This document shows positions 8,155 to 15,674 of a stretch of DNA of 15,722 nucleotides, in pieces (the first letter of the stretch is position 1; each line of letters opens with the position of its first letter). The stretch is from an uncultured Oscillospiraceae bacterium (GTDB taxonomy: Bacteria > Bacillota > Clostridia > Oscillospirales > Acutalibacteraceae). The stretch lies in the NCBI GenBank assembly GCA_900544515.1, contig UQVI01000023.1, forward strand, positions 1 through 15,722. The letters are read 5' to 3'. A program made the position numbers and the translations under genes. The notes beneath the pieces were generated by a model. That model was given only the letters and a program-made list of their open reading frames with translations, searched no databases and was not told the DNA's origin.

Positions 8155-9204
8155 TTATACTCCGAAAACTTTTGCTATATCTGAATTATCAATAGGTTTA
8201 ATAAAGCTGTCGCCGATTTTATTAAGCATTACAAACTTTATACCCTTGCCTGTTCTTTTTTTATCTGCACTCATCGCTGAAACAATCTCTGCCACGCTGT
8301 GCGTATCTTCAGTTTTAAGATTATACTTTTCAAGGACAGATATAATCTTCTCTGCAGTTCCGCTTTCGGTAATACCCATTGACTCACCAATACGGCTTAT
8401 CATAACCATACCGATTCCAACAGCCTCACCGTGACTTACCGTTTCAAAATTCCAAAGCTTTTCAATAGCGTGACCGCAGGTGTGACCGAAATTAAGAAGA
8501 GCTCTTTCTCCGTGCTCCTTTTCATCATTCTCTACTACCTGACGCTTGATATCAAGGCAATCATAAATAACATCATCAATACTCTCCCTGATATCCTCTT
8601 CAGCCAGCTTATCAAAAAGTGCACGAGATTTTATACAGCCGTACTTAATAACCTCTCCCATTCCGTCTGAAAAGAAATGAGCCGGCAGCGTATCCAGTAC
8701 TTTTGAATCAATAATAACGAGACTTGGCTGATGAAATGCCCCGCAAAGATTCTTACCCTGAGGAAGGTCAACACCTGTTTTACCTCCTACGGAAGAATCT
8801 ACCTGTGAAAGCAGTGTTGTAGGTATCTGAACAAACTGAATACCCCTTAGATATATTGCAGCAGCAAAGCCTGCCATATCACCGCAGACACCTCCGCCGA
8901 GTGCAACGACGCCATCCTCTCTTGTAAGACCATTCTCTGCCATAAACTCAACCATATCAATTACGGTTGCAGTGTTCTTCGAAGCCTCACCTGCTTTGAA
9001 AATGTATGTATATACGTCATAACCCTCAGCAACAAGCAATGCCTTTACCTTGTTACCATATAGTGTATTAACATTTGTATCACTGATAAGACAGATTTTC
9101 TTACCCTTTAAGACCGTCTTTATAAGTTCGCCTGATTTATCAAGGAGTCCTTTTTCAATCAAAATATCATATCCGCTGTTGACATGAACAGTAAGCTTTT
9201 TCAT
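8155..9204 (-). CDS. aroB: 3-dehydroquinate synthase
   Basis: A 349-residue NAD- and metal-dependent cyclase that converts DAHP to 3-dehydroquinate, the second step of the shikimate pathway. The nucleotide-binding loop is GGGVCGDMAGF (103-113), followed by PTTLLSQVDSSVGGKTGVD (128-146) with K142, and KNLCGAFHQP (151-160). Metal ligands expected in the family are E184 (GEVIKYG), H241 (NFGHTCGHAIE) and H258 (SHGEAVGIGM); H245 corresponds to the second conserved His of the GHxxGH motif. Length is normal. Its ATG shares one base with the TAA of tyrA (TAATG), a classic coupling arrangement, and a GGAAG Shine-Dalgarno sits 10 nt upstream inside tyrA. No DAHP synthase gene is present to supply the substrate. 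Confidence 0.97.
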   Translation of the reverse strand: MKKLTVHVNSGYDILIEKGLLDKSGELIKTVLKGKKICLISDTNVNTLYGNKVKALLVAEGYDVYTYIFKAGEASKNTATVIDMVEFMAENGLTREDGVVALGGGVCGDMAGFAAAIYLRGIQFVQIPTTLLSQVDSSVGGKTGVDLPQGKNLCGAFHQPSLVIIDSKVLDTLPAHFFSDGMGEVIKYGCIKSRALFDKLAEEDIRESIDDVIYDCLDIKRQVVENDEKEHGERALLNFGHTCGHAIEKLWNFETVSHGEAVGIGMVMISRIGESMGITESGTAEKIISVLEKYNLKTEDTHSVAEIVSAMSADKKRTGKGIKFVMLNKIGDSFIKPIDNSDIAKVFGV

Positions 9205-10031
9205 TATCCGATTTCTTCCTTTATCTTATTTCCCTTTTCCATTAAATCGTGAAGTGAGGAAGCATCCTCATTAACTATGCTGTACTTGAATTTCATAAGA
9301 TTTGATACAAGATCATCAATCTCACGTACCAGTGCGCCCTTATTATCAATAAACAACTCCGTCCACATATCAGCATTGATCCTTGCAACCCTGCTGACAT
9401 CACGATAGCTTCCTGCAGAATATCCCGCATGATAAGGAGCTAAAGGTGAAAGCACATATGAGCACGCCAGCACATGTGCAATCTGTGATGTAAAAGCAAT
9501 CATTTCATCATGATGCTCAGGAGTCGTTACAACTGTGCGCGCAAATCCCATTTCCTGCGCAAGACCGACTAAAGCGTCTGTCTTGCTTCTCGGAGTATCC
9601 TCATACGGTGTACAAATAAATGATGCATTATCAAAAAGTGTATCAAGCGAGTTATCATATCCACTGACCTCTCGTCCTGCCATCGGATGAGCACCAATAT
9701 AGTAAAAATCAAAGTTTTCCTTTTCGAGCTTACGGCATATTTTTGTCTTGATACCACAGGAATCCGTAACAATACTATGCTTTTTAAATAAATCCCTATT
9801 ATCAAGAACAAATGGAATGATTGCCTGAGGATAGAAGTTAATGATAGTTATATCTGCCTGAGGAATAAGTTCATCCAAAGTTCCGCTTTTATCAATAACA
9901 CCGTCACTGAGCGCTCTCGCAGTAACGGATTCTGTTCTGTTCCAGCCAAGAACCGTATGTGAAGTATTCTTTTTTAAAGTTTTTGCAAGGCTTGCACCAA
10001 TCAAGCCAAGACCGACAATTAAAACATTCAT
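9204..10031 (-). CDS. tyrA: Prephenate dehydrogenase, ACT-less
   Basis: A 275-residue NAD(P)-dependent dehydrogenase on the tyrosine branch, expected to oxidise and decarboxylate prephenate to 4-hydroxyphenylpyruvate. It opens with a Rossmann motif GLGLIGAS (7-14). TDSCGIK (89-95), GAHPMAGRE (113-121, with catalytic H115), TSQIAHVLA (181-189, with H186) and SYRDVSRVA (208-216, substrate arginine region) match the TyrA family. There is no chorismate mutase domain and no C-terminal ACT domain, so tyrosine inhibition through such a domain is not expected. Arogenate specificity cannot be excluded by eye. It is the first gene of the aromatic cluster: the ATG is preceded by AAGGTG at 6 nt and a promoter ends about 32 nt upstream. 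Confidence 0.94.
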   Translation of the reverse strand: MNVLIVGLGLIGASLAKTLKKNTSHTVLGWNRTESVTARALSDGVIDKSGTLDELIPQADITIINFYPQAIIPFVLDNRDLFKKHSIVTDSCGIKTKICRKLEKENFDFYYIGAHPMAGREVSGYDNSLDTLFDNASFICTPYEDTPRSKTDALVGLAQEMGFARTVVTTPEHHDEMIAFTSQIAHVLACSYVLSPLAPYHAGYSAGSYRDVSRVARINADMWTELFIDNKGALVREIDDLVSNLMKFKYSIVNEDASSLHDLMEKGNKIKEEIG

Positions 10032-10063
10032 AGCCGCACCTTCACAGATAAATAGTTATATTT

Positions 10064-10092
10064 ATAATAATATATAACTTATAATAAGTCAA
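10064..10092 (-). promoter_or_regulatory. Sigma-A-type promoter of the tyrA-aroB-aroA-aroC-pheA operon
   Basis: On the minus strand TTGACT (10087-10092) is followed after 17 nt by TATTAT (10064-10069). The predicted transcript start is near 10057, leaving a leader of only about 25 nt before the tyrA ATG. That is too short for a T-box, tryptophan-type attenuator or riboswitch, so control at this promoter, if any, must come from a protein operator or from other layers. Confidence 0.7.
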
Positions 10093-10108
10093 ATAACAAA
10101 AGGGTAAA

Positions 10109-10142
10109 AATAATTTATTTTATTTTTTGTTTATAAATTATT
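10109..10142. repeat. AT-rich inverted repeat upstream of the tyrA promoter
   Basis: AATAATTTAT (10109-10118) and ATAAATTATT (10133-10142) form a perfect 10 bp inverted repeat with a 14 nt T-rich spacer, ending 17 bp upstream of the -35 box. It could be an operator, a UP-type element or a chance product of AT-rich DNA. Confidence 0.5.
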
Positions 10143-10150
10143 GTTTTGTG

Positions 10151-10272
10151 TAGGGGAGGATCTCCGTGCTCTCCAAAAATCATGAAACGGGCAGGCGTGG
10201 ACTCCTCACGGGAGCCGTCCCCCTTTGTCACTTTGTGACATTTCCCCTAACAGGGGAATAACCCCTGCTCAA
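10151..10272. repeat. GC-rich block of short hairpins, probable dispersed intergenic repeat
   Basis: About 120 bp with roughly 56 % G+C by hand count, set abruptly in flanks that are below 20 %. It contains four small inverted repeats: GGAG-GAT-CTCC (10155-10165), CTCC-TCACG-GGAG (10202-10214), TGTCAC-TTT-GTGACA (10226-10240), and TTCCCCT-AAC-AGGGGAA (10242-10258), followed by a further CCCCTG. No credible reading frame or ribosome binding site is present. The arrangement resembles, from memory, intergenic repeat families of gut Clostridia; copy number cannot be tested from one window. Confidence 0.5.
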
Positions 10273-10313
10273 CGAAATATCAAGAACATTATTGATTAAC
10301 TAAACAATAATTT

Positions 10314-10347
10314 GGCAAAAAATAAGGCTGCGGATTTCTCCGCAGCC
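10314..10347 (-). terminator. Rho-independent terminator after the surface-protein/peptide unit
   Basis: On the minus strand an 8 bp perfect GC-rich stem, GGCTGCGG/CCGCAGCC with a 6 nt loop (10326-10347), is followed by TTATTTTTT. It begins 12 nt past the stop codon of the 48-codon gene, so it ends that transcript. The plus-strand side has no T-run, so it is not strongly bidirectional. Confidence 0.9.
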
Positions 10348-10359
10348 AAAATTCATTTA

Positions 10360-10506
10360 TTAATCGAAATAGTTATTATCATCACCATCAAGGCCAGGAC
10401 CTTTATCTCCGTCTCCCTCTCCGATAAAAGAGGTCATTACAACGTCCTTTGGAGGCAGAGTGTAATTACGAATTTCAATCATTGGTTCTTCATAAAACTT
10501 TTTCAT
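10360..10506 (-). CDS. 48-residue acidic Gly/Asp-rich peptide
   Basis: An intact small gene: ATG preceded by a strong purine-rich site (GGAAGGGGG, about 9 nt away), 48 codons, TAA, then a terminator 12 nt later. The N-terminal half is MKKFYEEPMIEIRNYTLPPK, followed by a DVVMTS segment (21-26) and an acidic glycine-rich tail, GEGDGDKGPGLDGDD (29-43), ending NNYFD. There is no signal peptide, cysteine or membrane segment. It begins 18 nt after the stop of the 1604-residue secreted protein, so both lie on one transcript. Short proteins opening MKK-Y-x-x-P and carrying a DV(I/V)xTS segment recur, as I recall, in Clostridia, but no function is known to me. A peptide precursor, a chaperone-like partner, or a regulatory peptide are all possible; no modification enzyme or peptide exporter is nearby. 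Confidence 0.78.
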   Translation of the reverse strand: MKKFYEEPMIEIRNYTLPPKDVVMTSFIGEGDGDKGPGLDGDDNNYFD

Positions 10507-10524
10507 AATTTACATCCCCCTTCC

Positions 10525-13500
10525 TTAAAGTCCCTGTGTTGTGCCCGGAACAGTCTTTGAATATAATGTCTTAAGATTTCCGTTAGCATCCTTAACAATT
10601 GCATAAGCAGCGTAATCAAAGCTTACCACACGACCATCTAAAGGTGCATTAACATTAATAACAAATTGATTACCAGCTGTATGCCTTGAAGACTTGAAAC
10701 GAGCAATACCGTTCTTGCCGACATTCTCAATCTTAAGATCAGAGCCCTGCTGAGATGTGAAGAGAATACCTGCTTCGACAATTTCATATCCCTCAGGAAG
10801 AGTGAAAGTACCAATCATTGAGAACTTAGCAAGCTTGTTGCTGCTATTGTAAACAGGAACAACCTCATCAAGAACGGATACAGTCGCTACTTCAGGAATT
10901 ATCATTTCAGCGGTTGCAGAATCCATTTCAGCTTCAATTAAGTTACCTGCTCCATCATAGAAGAAGTACGCTGAACCATCAGTTACGCAGGACCTATACT
11001 GCTCCTTGCTGAATGAAATAATATCAATGTTTCTACATACATTGAATGAATACTCTGTACCATATGCAAGAATCACATACTCATCATATTCATCAGTCGA
11101 TTCACTAACATAAGCCCAGCAATATGCATCACTTCTTGAAAGTGTTACAAGCTTCTCATAAGCACATGAATCTGAATATGCAGCACTGCCATCCCAGAAA
11201 TTATCAGGAGACTCATAATAATTTACATCAAAAGTGTTCTCTGTATCTGCAACATAATTAGCAGTTATTGTCATATTTGAGCTTACCGGAATCACGTCAT
11301 CCTTCTGGTATCCACCTTCATAACCTGTAAAGGTATAGAAAGCATAGTTAGGAGCTGCAGGAACCGTTACGGTACCATTTGTTGTATACTGAACGTCAAA
11401 TACTTTACCATCATTTGTTGCAAATTTAACAACATAACCTTCTTCATTTTCAGCAGCATTTGCCGTTGTAAGATAAGTATCACCCTTAACAATAAAGCCT
11501 AAAGAACTTGCTGTAAGCATATACTTGGCAATACTCTTTTCGTTATTTCTTGAAGGAGCAGCATAGCTATAAGACCACGCTACCATCTTTGCACCATCAC
11601 TGATGTTAACGTCCATATCAGGAACATCCTTTGCAAAACTTCCATTGCTATCTACGATTACCGGAGAACCGTACTCAGCAGAGCCTACCGGATTTCCATT
11701 AAGATATATTGTATAAACACGCTTATTAAGATTGCTTGCATTAAGAGCAGCTCTTATAGCAGCATCAACATCATCCTGATTACCAAATGTAAGACCAATA
11801 ACCTTTTCGTCTCCTACTGTTACTTCTGAGGTGTAAGAGAAATCAAGTGAACCGAGATTATAAACATCTTCGTCAATACCTGCTTCAGCTTTTGCCTTTT
11901 CTACAAGAGCCTTTGCACCAGTAACATCAACATCCGATGCTTTGAGATTTTCAGCTAGTTCAACCAGCTTAGCAGTTTCAGCATTAATTGCTGCCTGCTC
12001 AGTGCCCATAGTTACAGCCTTTTCTTCATCAGTGAAGTTGTAATACTTCATTTCACTGATTGCTGCATTAACAGCCTCCAAATCAGCTGTTGTATAGGTT
12101 TCATCGACAAACTTGCCCATAAGTGCAGCCTTAGCATTGTTATAAGCAATGAAGTCAGCAAGATTAGACTCACTGTCATAAATTGCAGTAAAAGTAGTAT
12201 CTATAAGAATAGACGCATTTACATCAAATGCCGGAGACCATTCTTTGAATGTGTATTTAAGTGCACCGTCAGCTGAAATCCACTGAGGAGCAGTGATTGC
12301 ATTAACCTCGTCAGCGTACTTTGAAAGAGAATCGCCGGGTGTAACATTAATTACGGTTGAAACATCTGTACCATCAGCATTCTTGTAATTGAATGTAACA
12401 GCTAATTTCTTAAGTTCAAGTGCCTGATATGCATCCCATAAGTTTGAATATCTTGTCCTGCAACGGTCAACGAGTGTACTTGTCGAAACAGTCTGATTAG
12501 TATAATCTAATGGCTCCTGAGCCTTGCTTAAAGCATCTGTAAAATTCTTTAATGAAGCATCAGTATATTTTGCAGAATCGTTTTTAACAAGCTCATTACA
12601 TATATTGATAAGGTCTACAAGATAAGCGATATCAATTACCTCTACCTGTGTATAAATCTTTTCCTGATTTGAAACTGAAGTAAATCTTTCATAACCGGAA
12701 ACTGCTGTTGTATTCTGAATATTACGAAGAACTACCGCAGCAAAGTTTGTACGCATAGCATAGTTCGTATACTGAATAGAATCCGTACTTGCGGTAAGTT
12801 TTTGCGGTGTTGTTGCAGGAAGACTGATGGTCATATCTGCACTTACATATGTCTCAGCAACATCATTATTAGATGTTCTTGCGAAAACACCACCGCGTCC
12901 GGGATCGCTTGAAATACCATCGGTTGTACCGAGAATTGTTGTCAAGTCAGTTGCATATGCTGTTGTCTCATCAGTAATCTCTGTACCGTCCTGAAGTGTT
13001 ATGATACGAGGACAGTTGTTATTACCGCTTCTGCCTGCATAAGTAAGTCTTTCAAGAGCGATAACGCCATTATCATTTGCCTGATAAGTCAGACAGCCAG
13101 GATAAGCAGTCTTCTGATCAGAGGTAAGTGCAGGCGGTTTTGATGAAGTTCCTGAATAACCGTTAATCCATCCTGTTTTTGTATCGTCACCTGCATTAAT
13201 GCTGAAACTATCAAGCATGTTATTCGCAAGTGGTGTACTTGAACCGGTTTTAATACCTGATATTAATTTTACAGTAGCTGTACCATATGTTGCATTAAGA
13301 GCATCATGCGTCTTTCTGAATACTACAGCCTTATCGGTATATGAGAAGCCTACACCAACGGTACCCTGATCATTTCTTGTCATATCGGAAAGATAATTGA
13401 TACCGGTATTCTTGAATGCTAAACCATTTGGAATAGCCATGAATGAAGCTTTTCTGCTGTTATAAGCTGCCATAACTTTTTCAATTTCAGCAATATATTC

Positions 13501-15339
13501 AGCATACTGTGAATCATAATTTGTCAAATCAGTTATTGCACACTTAGCAATATATTCATTTGCCTTATCAGCTACTGTTTTAATTTCACCATAGTTGGAA
13601 TAGTCATCAGCATTGAGCTCGCCGACAAGTGCAAGTGCATCATTGAGTGACATTCTTCCATACTGTGTAGCAACAATAGAATCAGCATCAACGCGAAGAG
13701 CTTTGATAGCCTCTTCAACAGCTGCTGTCTGCTGAGCTACTTTTTCCTGATTTTCATCAGAAAGAGTAAGGAGTGACGCAGGATCACCATATTTGTTTTC
13801 TGCACCCCATACGACTTCCTTTGCAGTATAAACTACATTCGCAACATTATTATATGAATCATCTGTAAAGATATGATCATAAGCCTCAAATGTATCAATA
13901 ACTGTTGCAAGAGCAGTTGCATCAACCTTCTGTTCTGCTGTTTCAAGAACAAGACCATTCAAAATATCAGCTGCATCCTGAGCACCTGTAGGATTGCCAT
14001 AGCCATTTCTCATGATATCCATAGCATTTTCATAAGCTGTTTTGAGCTCAGCATAGGAAGCCTCAGTAAGACCATTGTTTACGCCATTATTGTATGCAGC
14101 CATTTTTGCATTCATTGCCAAACGCAGATTCTCATAAGCCTTATGATCTCTTGAACCAACAGTTGGTTCTGTATAAGATGCTACATAGTTTTTAATAGCA
14201 GCTGCACAAGACTGAACACTTGACTCTGCTGTACTATCATCATAAGAATAGTTATTTGGATTCAAATTATCAGCAGTAAGCTTATCAAAAGCTGCCATAA
14301 GTTCAGTAAGCCCGCCCTGTGTATAATCTGATACGCTGTAATTACCTTCAAATGCTGAAGTAAGCTTTGAATTCAATATGTTATAATAGGTTACAATCGG
14401 CTTATAGTTGATAATATAATTTGTATGGGAAGTAGTAACACTACCATCTGCCCAACCAGCTGTCAAATTCCACTTTCTGTAACCATGTGCAGTGAAATTA
14501 ATATTGGAAACTTTCTCATAATAATCAGAAGTGTTTCCTGAACCGAGATATGTTAAGCTATTCCAATAGAATTTGTGTGAACTGTTTTTATTAAGATTGG
14601 CAGTTGTTTCCGTCTTGTTATCAGTAGTATAACCTATAGCATCCTTTGATGCGATATTGTCACCAGGCCACTTCTGGTATCCTGAGCTGGCGTCCATATA
14701 ACCTTCCCAGTTTTTGGTAAAACCAAGAACTGTATCGTTACTTCTTACATAATCAAATTTAGGATTTGTATTATCCTGACCATATGCTTCAAAGACAATA
14801 GGGCTCGTTACAGGATTAACGCCATCGTAAACATTAACTATCACATTAGGAACAGCAAGTTTATAATTAACACCTGTTCCGCCAAGAATTCTTGTTTCAT
14901 TAGTAAAATTAGTGGTTTGTGAAGCATATACGATGTTAGAATACCCACCTGTTGCAACATTAGATTCACCATTACCGCTGTGATATGCAGGTGCAGTAAA
15001 TGTTGCTGCAGACCACTCAGTCATTGCATTTGTAGCAGCAGTAAGAGCTGCAGCTTTGCCATCAAGGGCATTTGCTACACCGCCGTAAACATATGCATCA
15101 ATTGCCTTTTGGGCATCAACGTAAGCATTGTACGCTGCGGACATGTTCGTATAAACCTTACCGTCCATTTTCTTTTCATACGCAGTCATTGCATCTGATA
15201 CTTCAATTACAGCCAGATCCTTTGACGCATCAATATCCGCACTGATATTAAATGCAAATACAGTAATCGGAACTGATGTGATAATCATCAAAGCTGCAAG
15301 AAGAACAGATAAAATTCTTTTCGAAACTTTTGTTTTCAT
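10525..15339 (-). CDS. 1604-residue secreted surface-type protein with helical and InlB-like repeats
   Basis: Begins with a classical signal peptide: K/R-rich n-region, hydrophobic core 10-25, VFA-F cleavage site after A29. Helical, alanine-rich FIVAR-like stretches occur at about 40-110, 396-466, 466-550, 900-975 and 1060-1135. Two beta-rich regions without a family I recognise lie at about 111-315 and 632-895. Two segments resemble InlB B-repeat/Listeria-Bacteroides repeats: 979-1055 (FNYKNADG ... FKEWSP ... TFTAIYD) and 1303-1364 (VKFATNDG ... YTFTGYEGG ... TITANYV). The last about 110 residues (1490-1604) form a beta-type end domain with EAGILFTS (1522-1529), Y1579-A-I-V and KTLYSKTV (1590-1597). 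No LPxTG sorting signal, SLH repeats, dockerin or C-terminal membrane span is visible, so attachment is unexplained. Ten cysteines occur in the mature part. An adhesin or structural surface role is inference. AGGAGG lies 11 nt from the ATG. Confidence 0.85.
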   Translation of the reverse strand: MKTKVSKRILSVLLAALMIITSVPITVFAFNISADIDASKDLAVIEVSDAMTAYEKKMDGKVYTNMSAAYNAYVDAQKAIDAYVYGGVANALDGKAAALTAATNAMTEWSAATFTAPAYHSGNGESNVATGGYSNIVYASQTTNFTNETRILGGTGVNYKLAVPNVIVNVYDGVNPVTSPIVFEAYGQDNTNPKFDYVRSNDTVLGFTKNWEGYMDASSGYQKWPGDNIASKDAIGYTTDNKTETTANLNKNSSHKFYWNSLTYLGSGNTSDYYEKVSNINFTAHGYRKWNLTAGWADGSVTTSHTNYIINYKPIVTYYNILNSKLTSAFEGNYSVSDYTQGGLTELMAAFDKLTADNLNPNNYSYDDSTAESSVQSCAAAIKNYVASYTEPTVGSRDHKAYENLRLAMNAKMAAYNNGVNNGLTEASYAELKTAYENAMDIMRNGYGNPTGAQDAADILNGLVLETAEQKVDATALATVIDTFEAYDHIFTDDSYNNVANVVYTAKEVVWGAENKYGDPASLLTLSDENQEKVAQQTAAVEEAIKALRVDADSIVATQYGRMSLNDALALVGELNADDYSNYGEIKTVADKANEYIAKCAITDLTNYDSQYAEYIAEIEKVMAAYNSRKASFMAIPNGLAFKNTGINYLSDMTRNDQGTVGVGFSYTDKAVVFRKTHDALNATYGTATVKLISGIKTGSSTPLANNMLDSFSINAGDDTKTGWINGYSGTSSKPPALTSDQKTAYPGCLTYQANDNGVIALERLTYAGRSGNNNCPRIITLQDGTEITDETTAYATDLTTILGTTDGISSDPGRGGVFARTSNNDVAETYVSADMTISLPATTPQKLTASTDSIQYTNYAMRTNFAAVVLRNIQNTTAVSGYERFTSVSNQEKIYTQVEVIDIAYLVDLINICNELVKNDSAKYTDASLKNFTDALSKAQEPLDYTNQTVSTSTLVDRCRTRYSNLWDAYQALELKKLAVTFNYKNADGTDVSTVINVTPGDSLSKYADEVNAITAPQWISADGALKYTFKEWSPAFDVNASILIDTTFTAIYDSESNLADFIAYNNAKAALMGKFVDETYTTADLEAVNAAISEMKYYNFTDEEKAVTMGTEQAAINAETAKLVELAENLKASDVDVTGAKALVEKAKAEAGIDEDVYNLGSLDFSYTSEVTVGDEKVIGLTFGNQDDVDAAIRAALNASNLNKRVYTIYLNGNPVGSAEYGSPVIVDSNGSFAKDVPDMDVNISDGAKMVAWSYSYAAPSRNNEKSIAKYMLTASSLGFIVKGDTYLTTANAAENEEGYVVKFATNDGKVFDVQYTTNGTVTVPAAPNYAFYTFTGYEGGYQKDDVIPVSSNMTITANYVADTENTFDVNYYESPDNFWDGSAAYSDSCAYEKLVTLSRSDAYCWAYVSESTDEYDEYVILAYGTEYSFNVCRNIDIISFSKEQYRSCVTDGSAYFFYDGAGNLIEAEMDSATAEMIIPEVATVSVLDEVVPVYNSSNKLAKFSMIGTFTLPEGYEIVEAGILFTSQQGSDLKIENVGKNGIARFKSSRHTAGNQFVINVNAPLDGRVVSFDYAAYAIVKDANGNLKTLYSKTVPGTTQGL

Positions 15340-15499
15340 AGCATTGATTTCCTCCTAATCAATTTACCCCTTAGCTACAAGCAAAAATTCGATTGACACC
15401 TCTGTTTCTGACCAAAACTTGGCATCTGAACAGCTGCTTAAAGCACAGAGCATACAGGACAAAATGGGTAAAATATGCCCACTTCTCCCTTTTATATAC
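15340..15499 (-). promoter_or_regulatory. About 160 nt transcribed leader of the surface-protein gene
   Basis: From the predicted transcript start to the ATG there is no gene. Near the 5' end the RNA can form a 7 bp stem including one G-U pair, AAGUGGG with CCCAUUU (15478-15484 and 15462-15468), loop 9 nt; further on CCAA-GUU-UUGG can form a small stem (15414-15424). I recognise no riboswitch core. AGGAGG (15351-15356) lies 6 nt from an out-of-frame ATG that reads ATG-CTA-TGA and 11 nt from the true ATG; the TGA of this two-codon frame overlaps the true start codon. A long untranslated leader suggests post-transcriptional control, mRNA stability effects, or both. Confidence 0.5.
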
Positions 15500-15505
15500 A
15501 ATAGC

Positions 15506-15534
15506 ATAATAGCACAATAAAAATGCCTTGTCAA
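15506..15534 (-). promoter_or_regulatory. Strong extended -10 promoter of the surface-protein gene
   Basis: On the minus strand a perfect TTGACA (15529-15534), 17 nt spacer, and TATTAT (15506-15511) preceded by TGC, an extended -10 element. Spacing is ideal. The predicted start is near 15499. This is the best promoter in the window and implies abundant transcription of the secreted protein and the 48-residue peptide. Confidence 0.82.
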
Positions 15535-15559
15535 CAGATTTTCAATAATAAAGTAATAC

Positions 15560-15602
15560 AGATTGTTTACAATTTTTTTACAAAATTGATTATGGACAAT
15601 CT
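15560..15602. repeat. Nested AT-rich inverted repeats upstream of the promoter
   Basis: Outer arms AGATTGT (15560-15566) and ACAATCT (15596-15602) enclose an inner perfect repeat CAATTTT-TTTAC-AAAATTG (15570-15588). A 12 bp palindrome ATTGT-TT-ACAAT (15562-15573) overlaps the left arms. It ends 26 bp before the -35 box, a position fit for an operator or activator site. AT-rich DNA yields such repeats by chance, so this is tentative. The remaining 15603-15674 holds a weak CGTTA...TAACG repeat (15622-15648) and no gene. Confidence 0.4.
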
Positions 15603-15674
15603 CGCTGATTTAGTAGTGTTTCGTTATACATATTTATATATTGTAACGACTTCTGTTTTTGAATCAGTCATGTG

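Noticed and set aside
10312..10560. Plus-strand 82-codon frame across the terminator and peptide gene
   Set aside because: It runs through the terminator hairpin and is antisense to the 48-codon gene, which has much better start signals.
15340..15499. Known riboswitch (purine, c-di-GMP, T-box) in the surface-protein leader
   Set aside because: None of the conserved core sequences of these classes could be found by eye.
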